Assembly (NCBI RefSeq): GCF_016429015.1
Contig: NZ_JAELTU010000050.1
Location: 1-43,419 of the forward strand
From: Rhizobium sp. ASV20
Lineage (GTDB): Bacteria > Pseudomonadota > Alphaproteobacteria > Rhizobiales > Rhizobiaceae
Direction of reading: 5' to 3'
DNA length: 43,419 nt
This document shows, piece after piece, positions 9,087-17,995 of the stretch (position 1 is its first letter; the number at the start of each line of letters is the position of its first letter). Under the pieces are notes generated by a model. It ran no database searches. It worked only from the letters and a program-made list of their open reading frames with translations, and was not told the DNA's origin. Made by a program: the position numbers and the translations under genes.

Positions 9087-9109
9087 AATGCACGCAATGT
9101 GCTTGCATT
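9087..9109. promoter_or_regulatory. Candidate operator in the hpd / Lrp-regulator intergenic region
   Basis: An inverted repeat AATGCA-N11-TGCATT lies midway between the divergent starts (9037 and 9168). AT-rich -10-like sequence (TATTATACA, 9128-9136) follows towards the regulator. Lrp/AsnC proteins bind such spaced dyads, so this is a plausible autoregulatory and hpd control site, but the call rests on position and symmetry only. Confidence 0.4.
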
Positions 9110-9167
9110 CTTGGTGCGATGCGAGAATATTATACACGATCTGTGAGAGATTTGAAAGTTTTACGCA

Positions 9168-9671
9168 ATGGATGAACAACTCGACAAACTGGATCTGCGA
9201 CTGCTGGAAGAACTCCAGAAGGATGGCAGGCTGACCAACAATGAACTCGGCGATCGCATCGCCCTCTCCCCGTCGCAATGTTCCCGGCGGCGCACGCGGT
9301 TGGAAGCTGAAGGCTATATCCTAAGCTATCAGGCCAACCTCGATCGTCAGAAGCTGGGACTGGATATGCTCGTGGTCATTTCCGTGACGCTTGCCACCCA
9401 CAACAGAGATAACGCCCGCCGGTTTTCCCAGCTGATCAACGGGCTGCCGGAGGTGCTGGAAGCTTATGCGTTGACCGGCGAGATGGACTACCACCTGAAG
9501 GTCGCAACCCGTGGCCTCGCCGGCCTGTCGAGGTTCGTCAACGACGTGCTGCTGCCTCACGAGTCCGTGCAGCATGTGAAGACATCCATCGTCCTCGATA
9601 CGCTCAAGACCTTCGAAGGCTTCCCGGTGCCGGTATCGCACAGCTGGCATGGTGACGGCGTGCGATCATAG
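9168..9671 (+). CDS. Lrp/AsnC-family transcriptional regulator, probable regulator of tyrosine degradation
   Basis: 167 residues. N-terminal winged helix-turn-helix: LDKLDLRLLEELQKDGRL, then IALSPSQCSRRRTRLEAEGYI. The C-terminal half is the RAM/AsnC effector-binding domain, with LPEVLEAYALTGEMDYHLKV at the usual place. These regulators sense an amino acid or a breakdown product. Divergent placement next to hpd suggests it responds to tyrosine or an aromatic intermediate and controls the hpd operon. The effector cannot be read from sequence. Confidence 0.9.
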   Translation: MDEQLDKLDLRLLEELQKDGRLTNNELGDRIALSPSQCSRRRTRLEAEGYILSYQANLDRQKLGLDMLVVISVTLATHNRDNARRFSQLINGLPEVLEAYALTGEMDYHLKVATRGLAGLSRFVNDVLLPHESVQHVKTSIVLDTLKTFEGFPVPVSHSWHGDGVRS

Positions 9672-9682
9672 TCGCAGGCGAC

Positions 9683-9734
9683 CCGATGTCGGACTTACGC
9701 CAGACATCGGCACCGGTGGCCGGATGACTTTTTT
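9683..9734 (+). terminator. Terminator region after the Lrp-type regulator
   Basis: An 8-bp stem CCGATGTC/GACATCGG (9683-9690 with 9703-9710) is followed by a short CCGG-TGG-CCGG hairpin (9713-9723) and a run of six T at 9729-9734. The second hairpin plus T-run looks like an intrinsic terminator although its stem is only 4 bp. Confidence 0.5.
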
Positions 9735-9836
9735 AGACCCTGCATCGGCCAGCATCTGGGCCTGTCCCTACCAATCCCTCTTCAATCGTGCTTGAAGGAA
9801 GCCTTCCTTTGCAAAGACGGGTGAGGATGGGCTCTC

Positions 9837-10556
9837 ATGGCATATGCAGAAGAACGCACACGATATTTCGACGAGTTCGCCGACGTCCTGCTTCGATGCG
9901 ATCACGTGTATCGCCCAAGTATGGCTTCCATCGCGTTACGCAATGCGGTCGAAAGCCGGCGTCAGATCGAGGTGTTTGACTACGTCAGTTCGGCAGATGC
10001 TTTCACGCGCGCTTTCGGAATGCGAAATACGCTGAAATGTCTGCGGGCGTTGGCCAATCTTGGAAGCAGAATCCGCGGTTACCGGAGAGTATGTGACATC
10101 GGCTGCGGCTCGGGTGCGTTCAGCCTCGCCTTTGCCTATCTCGCAGATAATCCCAATCTTGAGCTTCGTGGATTGGATGCGTCTGAAATACAGCTTTCTC
10201 TCGGCGAGCAGCTCATGTCAGCCGCGAGGCTCCCTGGACGGATCGAGTTCGAACGGCGAAACCTGCCCACACAGATCGGCTACCTTCCCGATCTCACGAT
10301 CTCGTCCTACTGGTTTTGTGAGAACGAGCACGTCATTCTCGATCCCGTACTGTTCGATCTTACGGTTGGGAGGGAAATGCTCATCGTCGACTACGAGAAG
10401 ATCATCGACCGGGTCGCCGCCTGCCTTCCGCGGGGTTTTCGCATTCTTGCGCGACACAGCTCGAACGTGGACATCCCTGCCGCGCTGACCGAGTTCGTCG
10501 CCCAGGAGAGGGCAAGCGTGCACAGCATCCACATCGGCCGCGCGGAAAAGTGGTGA
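9837..10556 (+). CDS. Class I SAM-dependent methyltransferase-like protein
   Basis: 239 residues. Motif I (SAM binding) is VCDIGCGSGAFSLAFAYL at about residues 83-100, with an acidic residue ending the next strand (LRGLDASEIQ). The N-terminal 80 residues are helical and the C-terminus ends after ARHSSNVDIPAALTEF. The substrate is not recognisable. It stands alone between the regulator and the next gene, with a moderate GTGAGGATGG ribosome-binding site. It has no close partner gene, so context gives no hint of its role. Confidence 0.7.
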   Translation: MAYAEERTRYFDEFADVLLRCDHVYRPSMASIALRNAVESRRQIEVFDYVSSADAFTRAFGMRNTLKCLRALANLGSRIRGYRRVCDIGCGSGAFSLAFAYLADNPNLELRGLDASEIQLSLGEQLMSAARLPGRIEFERRNLPTQIGYLPDLTISSYWFCENEHVILDPVLFDLTVGREMLIVDYEKIIDRVAACLPRGFRILARHSSNVDIPAALTEFVAQERASVHSIHIGRAEKW

Positions 10557-10760
10557 GTGTGAGGGCACAATAATAGACTTCCACAGTCGGCCGGTCAGTG
10601 CGGGCCAATTGCCGCATCCGCCCTCCCCGCGCAATCCGGGTCTTGCCGGCGACGAGCTTTTCTCCATTTTAAGCCTCGATAGGACCGGCAAGGGTTTGCA
10701 AGGACGAAGTTCCTGCTTTCGATTGCGCAGAGTTTGCCCGCACAAAGGATCGCATCTCTC

Positions 10761-11474
10761 ATGATCTTCCGCTCTTCGACATTCATTCGAACCGTTGCTC
10801 TGGCGAGTGTGGCCACCATCGCGCTGGGCGCGCAGCCCTCTACAGCGCAGGATTTGCCTGCCGCCTCACAATGGCCCGACACTCCGACCGCACGCGTCGA
10901 AGCCCTAGCCGTTCTTCAGACACTGAATGCCGATCTTCTCAGCAATGCCAGTGCCACGCTGACGCTCGACCGCTGGTGCGCGACCCACAAGCTCGCACCG
11001 GCCGGAACAAAAATCGTGGCACAGCGCGTGCGCGGACAGGACAAGCAGGCAGATAGCCACATCCGCGAGCTGCTGGCCGTCAAACCCGATGAGCCGGTTG
11101 CCTATCGCCGCGTTCGTCTCGCTTGCGGCGATCGTGTCCTGTCGGAGGCGGACAACTGGTATGTGCCGTCTAGGCTGACGACCGACATGAACGAGGCCTT
11201 GAATTCGAGCGACATCGCCTTCGGAAGAGCAGTGCAGTCTCTCAATTTCACCCGCACGAACCTCTCGGCCAAATTGCTCTGGCTTCCGCTTCCGGAAGGT
11301 TGGGAGATGGGAACGGATCTTCCGGCACCCACAAGGACTTCCCTCGCCTTGCCGCCGTTCCTTCTCGAACATCATGCGGTGTTGAAGCTGCCGGACGGTA
11401 CGCCTTTCAGTGCATTGGTCGAGAGCTATACACGCGACGTATTGGATTTTCCGGCACCCATGCTCCGGCAATAA
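10761..11474 (+). CDS. Exported protein with a possible chorismate-lyase/UTRA-like fold
   Basis: 237 residues from the ATG at 10761, which begins a signal peptide (MIFRSSTFIRTVALASVATI, cleavage near TAQD). The mature part resembles the chorismate lyase/UTRA fold: about 100 residues in, VAYRRVRLACGDRVLSEADN is followed by WYVPSRLT, similar to the substrate-binding core strand and loop of those domains. Known members are mostly cytoplasmic, so a periplasmic version would be unusual. Function is unknown; the fold call is tentative. The gap upstream (10557-10760) holds only a widely spaced 7-bp inverted repeat TTGCCGG/CCGGCAA. Confidence 0.6.
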   Translation: MIFRSSTFIRTVALASVATIALGAQPSTAQDLPAASQWPDTPTARVEALAVLQTLNADLLSNASATLTLDRWCATHKLAPAGTKIVAQRVRGQDKQADSHIRELLAVKPDEPVAYRRVRLACGDRVLSEADNWYVPSRLTTDMNEALNSSDIAFGRAVQSLNFTRTNLSAKLLWLPLPEGWEMGTDLPAPTRTSLALPPFLLEHHAVLKLPDGTPFSALVESYTRDVLDFPAPMLRQ

Positions 11475-11629
11475 GGTCTGTGTCAGCCCAAGACATCGGG
11501 AGCTCTCCCACCACAACGCATGTCATGCATTGACGAGATTGCCTCAACCTTGCGCCGCACGGGCGGAAAACCAGCTTCACACAAGTCACTCTGGCTATCG
11601 TGGCGGCATCAGCAACGTGCGAGGAACCA

Positions 11630-12910
11630 ATGAGCATCTTTGGTAGCATGAAAACGGCGGTTTCAGGCATGAATGCGCAGGCAAATCGCCTTAGCGTCGT
11701 GTCGGACAACATCGCGAACGTCAATACAACCGCTTATAAGGCAGGCTCTGCGAGCTTTTCATCGCTGATTCTGCCTTCGGGCGGTGGGGACTACAATTCC
11801 GGCAGCGTCGAGACGCATGTCAGCTATTCCGTGTCGAAGCAGGGCGACACCATATCGACTTCGTCGAACAGCAACCTGTCCATCCAGGGCGCCGGTTTCT
11901 TCGTGGTCCAGGGTGCCGACGGCAAAACAGTTTTGACGCGCGCGGGTGACTTCGCCCCTGATGCAAACGGTAACCTCGTGAATTCCGCCGGCTACACGTT
12001 GATGGGCTATTCCTATGCGTCGGGCGCTCCGGCCGTCGTGGTCAACGGCTTCGATGGACTGATCCCGATCAACGTCAATCAAAGCGGCCTTGCCAACTCC
12101 GCATCGACATCGGGAACGTTCACCGGCAACCTCAACTCGAATGCGACGGTTGCGACCTCGGGACTTCCGAGCGCGAACACCGCGCCGGTGACGGCTAACA
12201 CGCAAAAGAGCTCGGTTGTCGGCTATGACAAGCTCGGCAACACTGTCATGTATGATATCTATTATACGAAGGTACAGGCTGCCACCACGAGCCCGGCAGC
12301 GCCTGACAAATGGGAAGTTGCCGTCTACCGCAATGCCGACGCGGCGACCGGTACCGGCTCGTCTTTCCCCTACTCATCTGGTCCTGTCGCCACCAGTACG
12401 CTGACGTTCGATACGAACGGCAATCTGACGGGCGGCGGCAACTTTACCATCACCGATCCGAAGACCGGCGGAGCGATTGCGATGGATATGACCAAGATGA
12501 CGCAGAAAGCCACCGACTTCAGCTCGAAGGGATCGACCAACGGCCAGGCGGCAAGCCCGGTCACCGGCGTCAGCATCGACAAGAACGGCGTCGTCTACGC
12601 CAATTACAAGACCGGCGACCCGAAGCCGATCTACCAGATCCCGCTGGCAACCGTCGCAAGCCCGGACAAGCTGACACCTCTCAGCGGCAACGTCTATCAA
12701 GCAAGCGCCGAGTCCGGCGTCACGGTTACGAGCTTCGCCAACAGCAACGGCCTCGGCTACATCCAGTCCAACTCGCTGGAAGCTTCGAACGTCGACTTGG
12801 CCGGCCAGCTCACCGATATGATCCAGGCGCAGAAGAGCTACACAGCCAACTCCAAGGTCTTCCAGTCAGGCGCCGACCTGCTGGACGTCCTCGTCAATCT
12901 TGCGCGCTGA
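11630..12910 (+). CDS. flgE: Flagellar hook protein FlgE, isolated copy
   Basis: 426 residues with the ribosome-binding site GAGG 5 bp upstream of ATG. The N-terminus MSIFGSMKTAVSGMNAQANR then LSVVSDNIANVNTTAYK is the flagellar rod/hook signature. LSIQGAGFFVVQ and LTRAGDFAPDANGNLVNSAG follow. The C-terminus has SNSLEASNVDLAGQLTDMI and QAQKSYTANSKVFQ, the second coiled-coil signature. Such a protein polymerises into the hook between the basal body and filament. No other flagellar gene is in the window, so it is separate from the usual flgE locus, and a strong terminator closes it. It may be a second hook paralogue. Confidence 0.92.
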   Translation: MSIFGSMKTAVSGMNAQANRLSVVSDNIANVNTTAYKAGSASFSSLILPSGGGDYNSGSVETHVSYSVSKQGDTISTSSNSNLSIQGAGFFVVQGADGKTVLTRAGDFAPDANGNLVNSAGYTLMGYSYASGAPAVVVNGFDGLIPINVNQSGLANSASTSGTFTGNLNSNATVATSGLPSANTAPVTANTQKSSVVGYDKLGNTVMYDIYYTKVQAATTSPAAPDKWEVAVYRNADAATGTGSSFPYSSGPVATSTLTFDTNGNLTGGGNFTITDPKTGGAIAMDMTKMTQKATDFSSKGSTNGQAASPVTGVSIDKNGVVYANYKTGDPKPIYQIPLATVASPDKLTPLSGNVYQASAESGVTVTSFANSNGLGYIQSNSLEASNVDLAGQLTDMIQAQKSYTANSKVFQSGADLLDVLVNLAR

Positions 12911-12929
12911 TCTTTCTCTGCGCATGATC

Positions 12930-12955
12930 AAAGGGCCCCATCGGGGCCCTTTTTT
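12930..12955 (+). terminator. Intrinsic terminator of flgE
   Basis: A perfect 10-bp stem AAAGGGCCCC/GGGGCCCTTT with a 3-nt loop and a run of six T ending the right arm. It begins 20 bp after the flgE stop. Confidence 0.95.
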
Positions 12956-13001
12956 GTTGCGATCTGACCTGTCTGAGGTTTTCCTGATGTCGATCGCCTG
13001 C

Positions 13002-13808
13002 TCAGTGCACCGGAGGATAGGACGGGCTGGTAAGGCATTGGCCGAACCATGTCTCGTCGGCTTCATCGAGCGGCCAATTGGCTTCGGCATCAAGCTTGGC
13101 AAAGCCTGTCTTCAGCGCGGGGAAGTGTTGATCGGGTTTGGGAGCAGACTCCCATTCGCCCTTTTTGCTCTCGCCGCAGATATCGCCTGATTGATCGCCA
13201 CAGAAGGCAACAGGCTTGGCCTGATCCGCCGTGACCGCGCTAACAGCATGATACATGTAAAGCGACCACGAGGCGAACTCCGTGCTCAAGCTGCAAAGCC
13301 GCTCCTTGTTCTGTACGTGGATGGCGCCGTTGCATTGATAGGAAAAGCTGGTCTGCTCGTTGTCGTTTGGAATGAACTCGCAGCTTGTATCGAAGCCGGA
13401 AAACGCGCCGCCGGTAAATTTTGCCAGAAAATGGCGTTGTGCTTCAGCGTGGGCGACAAGGCCTTTGTCCGATCGGTCGGTCAGCAACGCTGTACGATCA
13501 ACCATCGCTTTGCGGAGCCGCGCGGCAGGAAAAGGGGTTTCGTTGCCATCGCTGCCGAGCCATTCGTTGCGGGCCGCGACCCAACGGCGCTGACTGCTGA
13601 CGAGCATCGTTCGAATTTCGGCGTCTGGCGCAGTTTTGAGAAGCGCGTTATAGGCCGAGCCCATGGTAGCGTCGGCGGCTTTCAAGCCTGTATTGCCGCA
13701 AATTGCCTTGTCAACACGATCATTTGCTTTGCTGCAATCGATCGCCAATGCCGGCATGCTTGCACCCAGAAGTGTCGCTAGGCAAAGCACTGTGAGCCGA
13801 CTTAGCAT
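13002..13808 (-). CDS. Exported LprI-like (DUF1311) domain protein
   Basis: 268 residues from the ATG at 13808, with AGGA about 10 bp upstream and a signal peptide (MLSRLTVLCLATLLGASMPA, cleavage near ALA). Mature residues 23-110 show the LprI/DUF1311 pattern: IDCSKANDRVDKAICGN with its two cysteines, then AYNALLKTAP and QRRWVAARNEW. The C-terminal about 150 residues contain six or more further cysteines and are not recognised. LprI-type domains have been linked with lysozyme inhibition, so a cell-envelope role is possible. It converges on the flgE terminator. Confidence 0.75.
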   Translation of the reverse strand: MLSRLTVLCLATLLGASMPALAIDCSKANDRVDKAICGNTGLKAADATMGSAYNALLKTAPDAEIRTMLVSSQRRWVAARNEWLGSDGNETPFPAARLRKAMVDRTALLTDRSDKGLVAHAEAQRHFLAKFTGGAFSGFDTSCEFIPNDNEQTSFSYQCNGAIHVQNKERLCSLSTEFASWSLYMYHAVSAVTADQAKPVAFCGDQSGDICGESKKGEWESAPKPDQHFPALKTGFAKLDAEANWPLDEADETWFGQCLTSPSYPPVH

Positions 13809-14209
13809 TTTGAATGTCCTACCTGGCATTTCCGCTCCATAACTTGCTATCCGGTCGCAGATATCTTGAAACCGCAGCCTCATATATGAGATTTTTGGTA
13901 TCGAAACATAAATGCACTCGTTATGGACGCGGTTGTACCGAGAGCCATCGCTGGTCGGCCTTCCTGAAAAATGATCTGCCTCTGGTTCCTTCCTCCCCAT
14001 TGGGTCGCAGCCCGGCGTGTTTTGAACTGTCCCAGGTTTCGGACCAGCGGAGGTTGGCGTTTTCCGGCTTCATTCAGAGAATCGGGCTGAAGGCCTCAGC
14101 AAGCCCATGACGCCAAGTAGCGTGCGGGACACGGAGCCGGGCCGCGAACGGTCATGTCGAGCAGATGCGCCGTTGCCAACCGGTCGCTCCCGATATCGTT
14201 CGGCTTCGA
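13809..14209. other. Gene-free stretch between the LprI-like gene and the ornithine-cyclodeaminase-family gene
   Basis: About 400 bp. It must hold the promoter of the LprI-like gene (minus strand). The part at about 14010-14110 is coding-like in one frame but matches nothing I recognise and has no start site; it could be a decayed gene. No repeat or terminator was seen. Confidence 0.4.
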
Positions 14210-15154
14210 CTACGGCTGCGAATTAATAAGGTGGCGGGCTGTGAACATATCGAGATGACCGCCTCCGACATTCTTGTACATGGTGATTTGATCGGCATTC
14301 TCACGACCGGCATGGCGGCCGCTGCAGAGTTCAAACAGGTCCGCCACAATGTCATCGCGTGTGAGGATCCCGGCACGAATTGGACCGGCGACATCTCCAG
14401 AACCATCCGCATTGGCATAAGTATCCACGAAAATTCTGCCGGCACGGCGCGCGACGTCGTCATCCGCTTCGCGCATATCTGGCATATAGGCGCCAATAAG
14501 GTCCACGTGTGTACCGGGTTTCAACAGCGCACCACGCACCAGCGGTTCGGTCGCCATCGTCACGCATGAGACGATATCGGCCTGCGGCAACGCCTCTTCC
14601 AGAGACGAAACATGCTGAACCGTTGCTGGAACATGGCTCATGCGCGCAGCCAGGGCCTTGGCTCTGGCGGGATCGCGATTCCAGATCAGCACGTTTTGAA
14701 TCGAGGGCCGGACACTCGTATGGGCTTCGATAACATGCGGGGCCAGTCCGCCTGCGCCGAGCACCAGTAGGGTGTCGGCGTCCTTACGGGCAAGAATGTC
14801 GACACCGAGCGCCGAATCCGCTGCCGTCTTGCGGAACGTCAGCGCGGCGCCGTCGCAGGTGGCAATCGGCGCTCCGGTCCTGGCATCGATCAGAGCGACG
14901 AGGCCTTGTACTGACGGCTGCGGTGGCAGGAGTGTGGTATTGCCTGGAAACACGCCAACCAGTTTGATCGCGATGACCTCGCCGGATGCCCAGGCAATCA
15001 GGGAAACAAATTTGTTGGCATCGTTGCCGCTGTCGCTGAGCACGGTGGTGTTCATTTGCGGCATGGTGCCGTTCACGTGGGCGGCCCGCAATGCTTCGAT
15101 CAAGCCGGGATAATCCAGCAGCGTGTCGATCTGTCGGGCATCGTAATGACGCAT
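14210..15154 (-). CDS. Ornithine cyclodeaminase / mu-crystallin family protein
   Basis: 314 residues. The Rossmann NAD(P)-binding stretch TLLVLGAGGLAPHVIEAH begins at about residue 127, preceded by the family stretch GAALTFRKTAADSALG. The C-terminus MYKNVGGGHLDMFTARHLI corresponds to the conserved K-x-V-G segment. Family members are ornithine cyclodeaminases, alanine or opine-type dehydrogenases and imine reductases, so the exact reaction is uncertain. It starts 12 bp after the ABC ATPase stop with a GAGGAAACT ribosome-binding site, making it the last gene of the amino-acid ABC operon. It probably acts on the amino acid imported or released by that system. Confidence 0.85.
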   Translation of the reverse strand: MRHYDARQIDTLLDYPGLIEALRAAHVNGTMPQMNTTVLSDSGNDANKFVSLIAWASGEVIAIKLVGVFPGNTTLLPPQPSVQGLVALIDARTGAPIATCDGAALTFRKTAADSALGVDILARKDADTLLVLGAGGLAPHVIEAHTSVRPSIQNVLIWNRDPARAKALAARMSHVPATVQHVSSLEEALPQADIVSCVTMATEPLVRGALLKPGTHVDLIGAYMPDMREADDDVARRAGRIFVDTYANADGSGDVAGPIRAGILTRDDIVADLFELCSGRHAGRENADQITMYKNVGGGHLDMFTARHLINSQP

Positions 15155-15166
15155 ATGGGAGTTTCC

Positions 15167-15928
15167 TCAAAGAACTCGGGCAAGAAAGGAGCGGGTGCGG
15201 GCATGTTGCGGATCGGACAAGACATCGCTCGGATTGCCCGCCTCGACCACCACGCCACCGTCCATGAAGACCAGATGATCGGCAACGTCACGGGCGAAAT
15301 TCATTTCATGGGTGACCACGATCATGGTCATGCCTTCTTCAGCGAGCTGACGCATGACAGTCAGCACCTCGCCGACCAATTCCGGGTCGAGCGCCGATGT
15401 CGGCTCATCGAAAAGCATGAGCGCCGGCTGCATGGCAAGCGAGCGGGCAATCGCCACGCGCTGCTGCTGACCACCGGAAAGCTGCCGCGGATAATGGCCG
15501 GCATGGCCGGCAAGTCCGACCTTCTGCAGCAGCGCCATTGCTTCTTCCGTCGCGTCCGCTCTCTTCTTGCGCTTGACGACCATCGGTGCCTCGATGATGT
15601 TTTCCAGCGCCGTCTTGTGCGGGAACAGATGAAAGCCCTGGAACACCATGCCCATCTTCTGGCGCTGCACCGCAAGTTCGTTGAACGACATCCGATAGAG
15701 CCGCTCACCATTCCAGCGCAGACCGACCGGCTCACCTTCAAGGTAGACGACGCCCGAAGTCGGTACTTCCAGGTAGTTCAGGCAGCGCAACAGCGTGCTC
15801 TTGCCCGAGCCGGAGGGGCCAACGATGCAAGTGACATCGCCCGCTTTGACAGTAAGATCGATCGACTTCAACACCTGATGGGTGCCGAAACTCTTGGAAA
15901 TGCGTTCTGCGTTGAGAAGCGGCATCAT
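15167..15928 (-). CDS. Polar amino-acid ABC transporter ATP-binding protein
   Basis: 253 residues of the GlnQ/HisP class. Walker A is [16 protein letters not shown], the Q-loop is [11 protein letters not shown], the signature is [15 protein letters not shown] and Walker B is [14 protein letters not shown], with the switch histidine in VVTHEMNFA. The N-terminal [20 protein letters not shown] and the phrase [12 protein letters not shown] are typical of amino-acid importers. Its start overlaps the permease stop by 4 bp, so translation is coupled. It powers uptake by the neighbouring permease and binding protein. Confidence 0.93.
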   Translation of the reverse strand: MMPLLNAERISKSFGTHQVLKSIDLTVKAGDVTCIVGPSGSGKSTLLRCLNYLEVPTSGVVYLEGEPVGLRWNGERLYRMSFNELAVQRQKMGMVFQGFHLFPHKTALENIIEAPMVVKRKKRADATEEAMALLQKVGLAGHAGHYPRQLSGGQQQRVAIARSLAMQPALMLFDEPTSALDPELVGEVLTVMRQLAEEGMTMIVVTHEMNFARDVADHLVFMDGGVVVEAGNPSDVLSDPQHARTRSFLARVL

Positions 15929-16866
15929 GACGTCACCTCGCCTCGATTCCAGCCCCAGAATTTGCTCTTGAACAACGAGCCGAGAATCTTGCGATAGTCG
16001 AGCGGTGCCTCCTGCTTCAGCCGATGCTCGATATAGTGCTCGATGACCGTGAGAATGGTCGAAAGCACGAGATACCAGATCGTCGCAACAATCAGCAGCG
16101 GGATGGTCTGATAGGTGCGCGAATAGATCATCTGCGCGGAATAGAGCAGGTCGGGAAGTGCCAGCACGCTGACGAGCGATGTGAATTTCAACATCGAGAT
16201 CGTATCGTTACCGATCGGCGGGATGATGATCTTGAGTGCCTGCGGCAGGACAATGCGCCGCAATGTCTGGGCTTGCGTCATGCCGAGCGTGGCCGCTGCT
16301 TCGCTCTGCCCGGCACTGATCGCCTGGATCCCGGCTCGGATCATTTCGGCCGCATAGGCGCTTTCGGTAAAGGCAAGACCAAGCAGGGCAGCACTCATCG
16401 GGGTGATGAGCTGGTTGGTTGGTGCGGACCAGAGCTCAGGCCCGAAGGGTATGCCGATGGAAAAAGTCGGGATCAGCAGGCCGAGATTGTACCAGAACAC
16501 CAGCTGCACCAGCGGCGGCACGCCGCGGAAAAACCAGATCCATGCCCAGCTTGCCGCCTGGAAGACCGGGCTTCGTGATAAACGCATGATCGCTATGACG
16601 GTACCAATCGCCAGGCCGAGGATCATCGACACGAATGTCAGCAGCAGCGTCCTGTCAAGCCCGGCAAGGATCTCGCGGCTGAACATGTACTGCCAGACCA
16701 CCGACCATTGCAGGTTTTCGTTGGTGAACAGGAGCCGGATGAACAGGAACGCGAAAGCCAGAAGGAGAGCGCCGCCGATCCACCAGGAGGGATGGAAAAC
16801 ATCTGCGGGCTTGGTCGCATGGATATCCGGTCGATCGGCTGGCGTCACGGATCTAGGGTCAGCCAT
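15925..16866 (-). CDS. Polar amino-acid ABC transporter permease (HisM/GlnP type)
   Basis: 313 residues. A first membrane helix (about 29-47) precedes a long N-terminal loop, then the BPD core begins at [37 protein letters not shown] is the class hallmark, and the ATPase-contacting EAA loop is [20 protein letters not shown]. The extra N-terminal helix is seen in some family-3 permeases. With only one permease gene, a homodimer is expected. It lies between the binding protein and ATPase genes. Confidence 0.92.
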   Translation of the reverse strand: MADPRSVTPADRPDIHATKPADVFHPSWWIGGALLLAFAFLFIRLLFTNENLQWSVVWQYMFSREILAGLDRTLLLTFVSMILGLAIGTVIAIMRLSRSPVFQAASWAWIWFFRGVPPLVQLVFWYNLGLLIPTFSIGIPFGPELWSAPTNQLITPMSAALLGLAFTESAYAAEMIRAGIQAISAGQSEAAATLGMTQAQTLRRIVLPQALKIIIPPIGNDTISMLKFTSLVSVLALPDLLYSAQMIYSRTYQTIPLLIVATIWYLVLSTILTVIEHYIEHRLKQEAPLDYRKILGSLFKSKFWGWNRGEVTS

Positions 16867-16925
16867 CTCATAACTCTTTCAAGAGGAGTGGCCCGGCGCC
16901 TTTTGGCTCCGGGCGATTGTCGCGA

Positions 16926-17807
16926 TCAGGGATTCGGATTGTCCTTGGTTGCCAGCACGGCCTTGTCGAGCATGCCGGCGCCATCGACGCCCCATTTCGC
17001 CATGATACTCTTATAGGAGCCATCATCCATCATCGCCTGCAAGGCATCCTTCAAAGCCGGTCCGAGCGGATCGCCTCTGCGCACGCCGATGCCGTTGTAG
17101 ACTGCGTTGCTGACGAGCTTGGCCATGTCATATTTGCCGGTCTGTTTGGCAAGATAGGCGAGCTTTGCAGAGCCCGCGGCAACGATTTCCACCCTGCCCG
17201 ACGAAACCGCGAGTTCGGCGGCGTTCTGGGTGGTGAATTGCTGCAGATCGATCGCCTTGAGGCTGGCGTTAACGCACGTCTCGGCGCTGACCTTGGTCAG
17301 ATACTGGAAATCCCAGGCACCGGTTAGAAGAGCCACGCTATGGCCGCAAAGGTCTTTTTCCGCCTCTATCTTGAAGTCTTTTCCCTTGAGGAAGGCATAA
17401 CCGGTGCCCTCCTTGCGCTGCGGGATGAAGTCCAGCACCTGAAGGCGCTCGGGCGTTACGCCAAATGAGGAAAAGCCCGCATCGAAGCGCTTGCTGGCAA
17501 GGCCGGGAATGATGATATCGAAACTGGTCGCCTCGAATTTGAACGGAATGCCAAGGCGCTCCGACATGGCTTTTGCCATGTCGACGCTCCAGCCTTTCAA
17601 TTCGCCGTTCTCGACGAATTCATCCGGTGGCCAATCGTTGAACACGGCAACGTTGATGCCGTCTTTCTGGTAATTGGCCGGGAGTGCGTCATGGAGCTTC
17701 TTGTCGACCGCACCGGCGGTCGTTGCGGCAAGCGCCGTCGCGACTGCGGCACCTGCGAGCAGCGCCGCCAATCGAAGCGATTTCCCCAACAGTCGTGTCA
17801 TACTCAT
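16926..17807 (-). CDS. Family-3 (polar amino acid/opine) ABC substrate-binding protein
   Basis: 293 residues with a signal peptide of about 33 residues (MSMTRLLGKSLRLAALLAGA, cleavage near AGAVDKK). The mature protein has the SBP_bac_3 pattern: INVAVFNDWPPDEFVENGEL, GWSVDMAKAMSERLGI, then DAGFSSFGVTPERLQVLDF. These carry polar amino acids, opines or related compounds. The start at 17807 follows AGGGGAAGG; ATG at 17801 is a close alternative. The gene leads the minus-strand operon, and its promoter region contains one of two identical 18-bp palindromes at 17881-17898. Context suggests an amino-acid conjugate such as a fructosyl-amino acid. Confidence 0.9.
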   Translation of the reverse strand: MSMTRLLGKSLRLAALLAGAAVATALAATTAGAVDKKLHDALPANYQKDGINVAVFNDWPPDEFVENGELKGWSVDMAKAMSERLGIPFKFEATSFDIIIPGLASKRFDAGFSSFGVTPERLQVLDFIPQRKEGTGYAFLKGKDFKIEAEKDLCGHSVALLTGAWDFQYLTKVSAETCVNASLKAIDLQQFTTQNAAELAVSSGRVEIVAAGSAKLAYLAKQTGKYDMAKLVSNAVYNGIGVRRGDPLGPALKDALQAMMDDGSYKSIMAKWGVDGAGMLDKAVLATKDNPNP

Positions 17808-17880
17808 TTTCCTTCCCCTCTTTTGAATTGCACCCCCGGCGCTTGCCGGATTCTGCCGGTTCTTGATTGCCGAAGAAATT

Positions 17881-17898
17881 TGTGCGAACGTTCTCACA
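17881..17898. promoter_or_regulatory. LacI-family operator, copy 1
   Basis: The 18-mer TGTGCGAACGTTCTCACA is a near-perfect palindrome with the CG centre usual for LacI-family operators. It lies 74 bp upstream of the binding-protein start and 98 bp upstream of the LacI gene, so it can control both. The exact reverse complement recurs at 19964-19981. Confidence 0.82.
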
Positions 17899-17995
17899 TT
17901 ATAGGCATTGCTTTTTCATGTTCGTCAAGTGAGAAATCTGCATCGAGACCCGGTCGGGTCGATGGCTGGAAAGCGGCGGAAGAGAATGGGTAGAT

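Noticed and set aside
13990..14150. Possible insertion-sequence remnant in the gap before the OCD-family gene
   Set aside because: A short coding-like stretch, but I found no terminal inverted repeats, target duplication or transposase motif.
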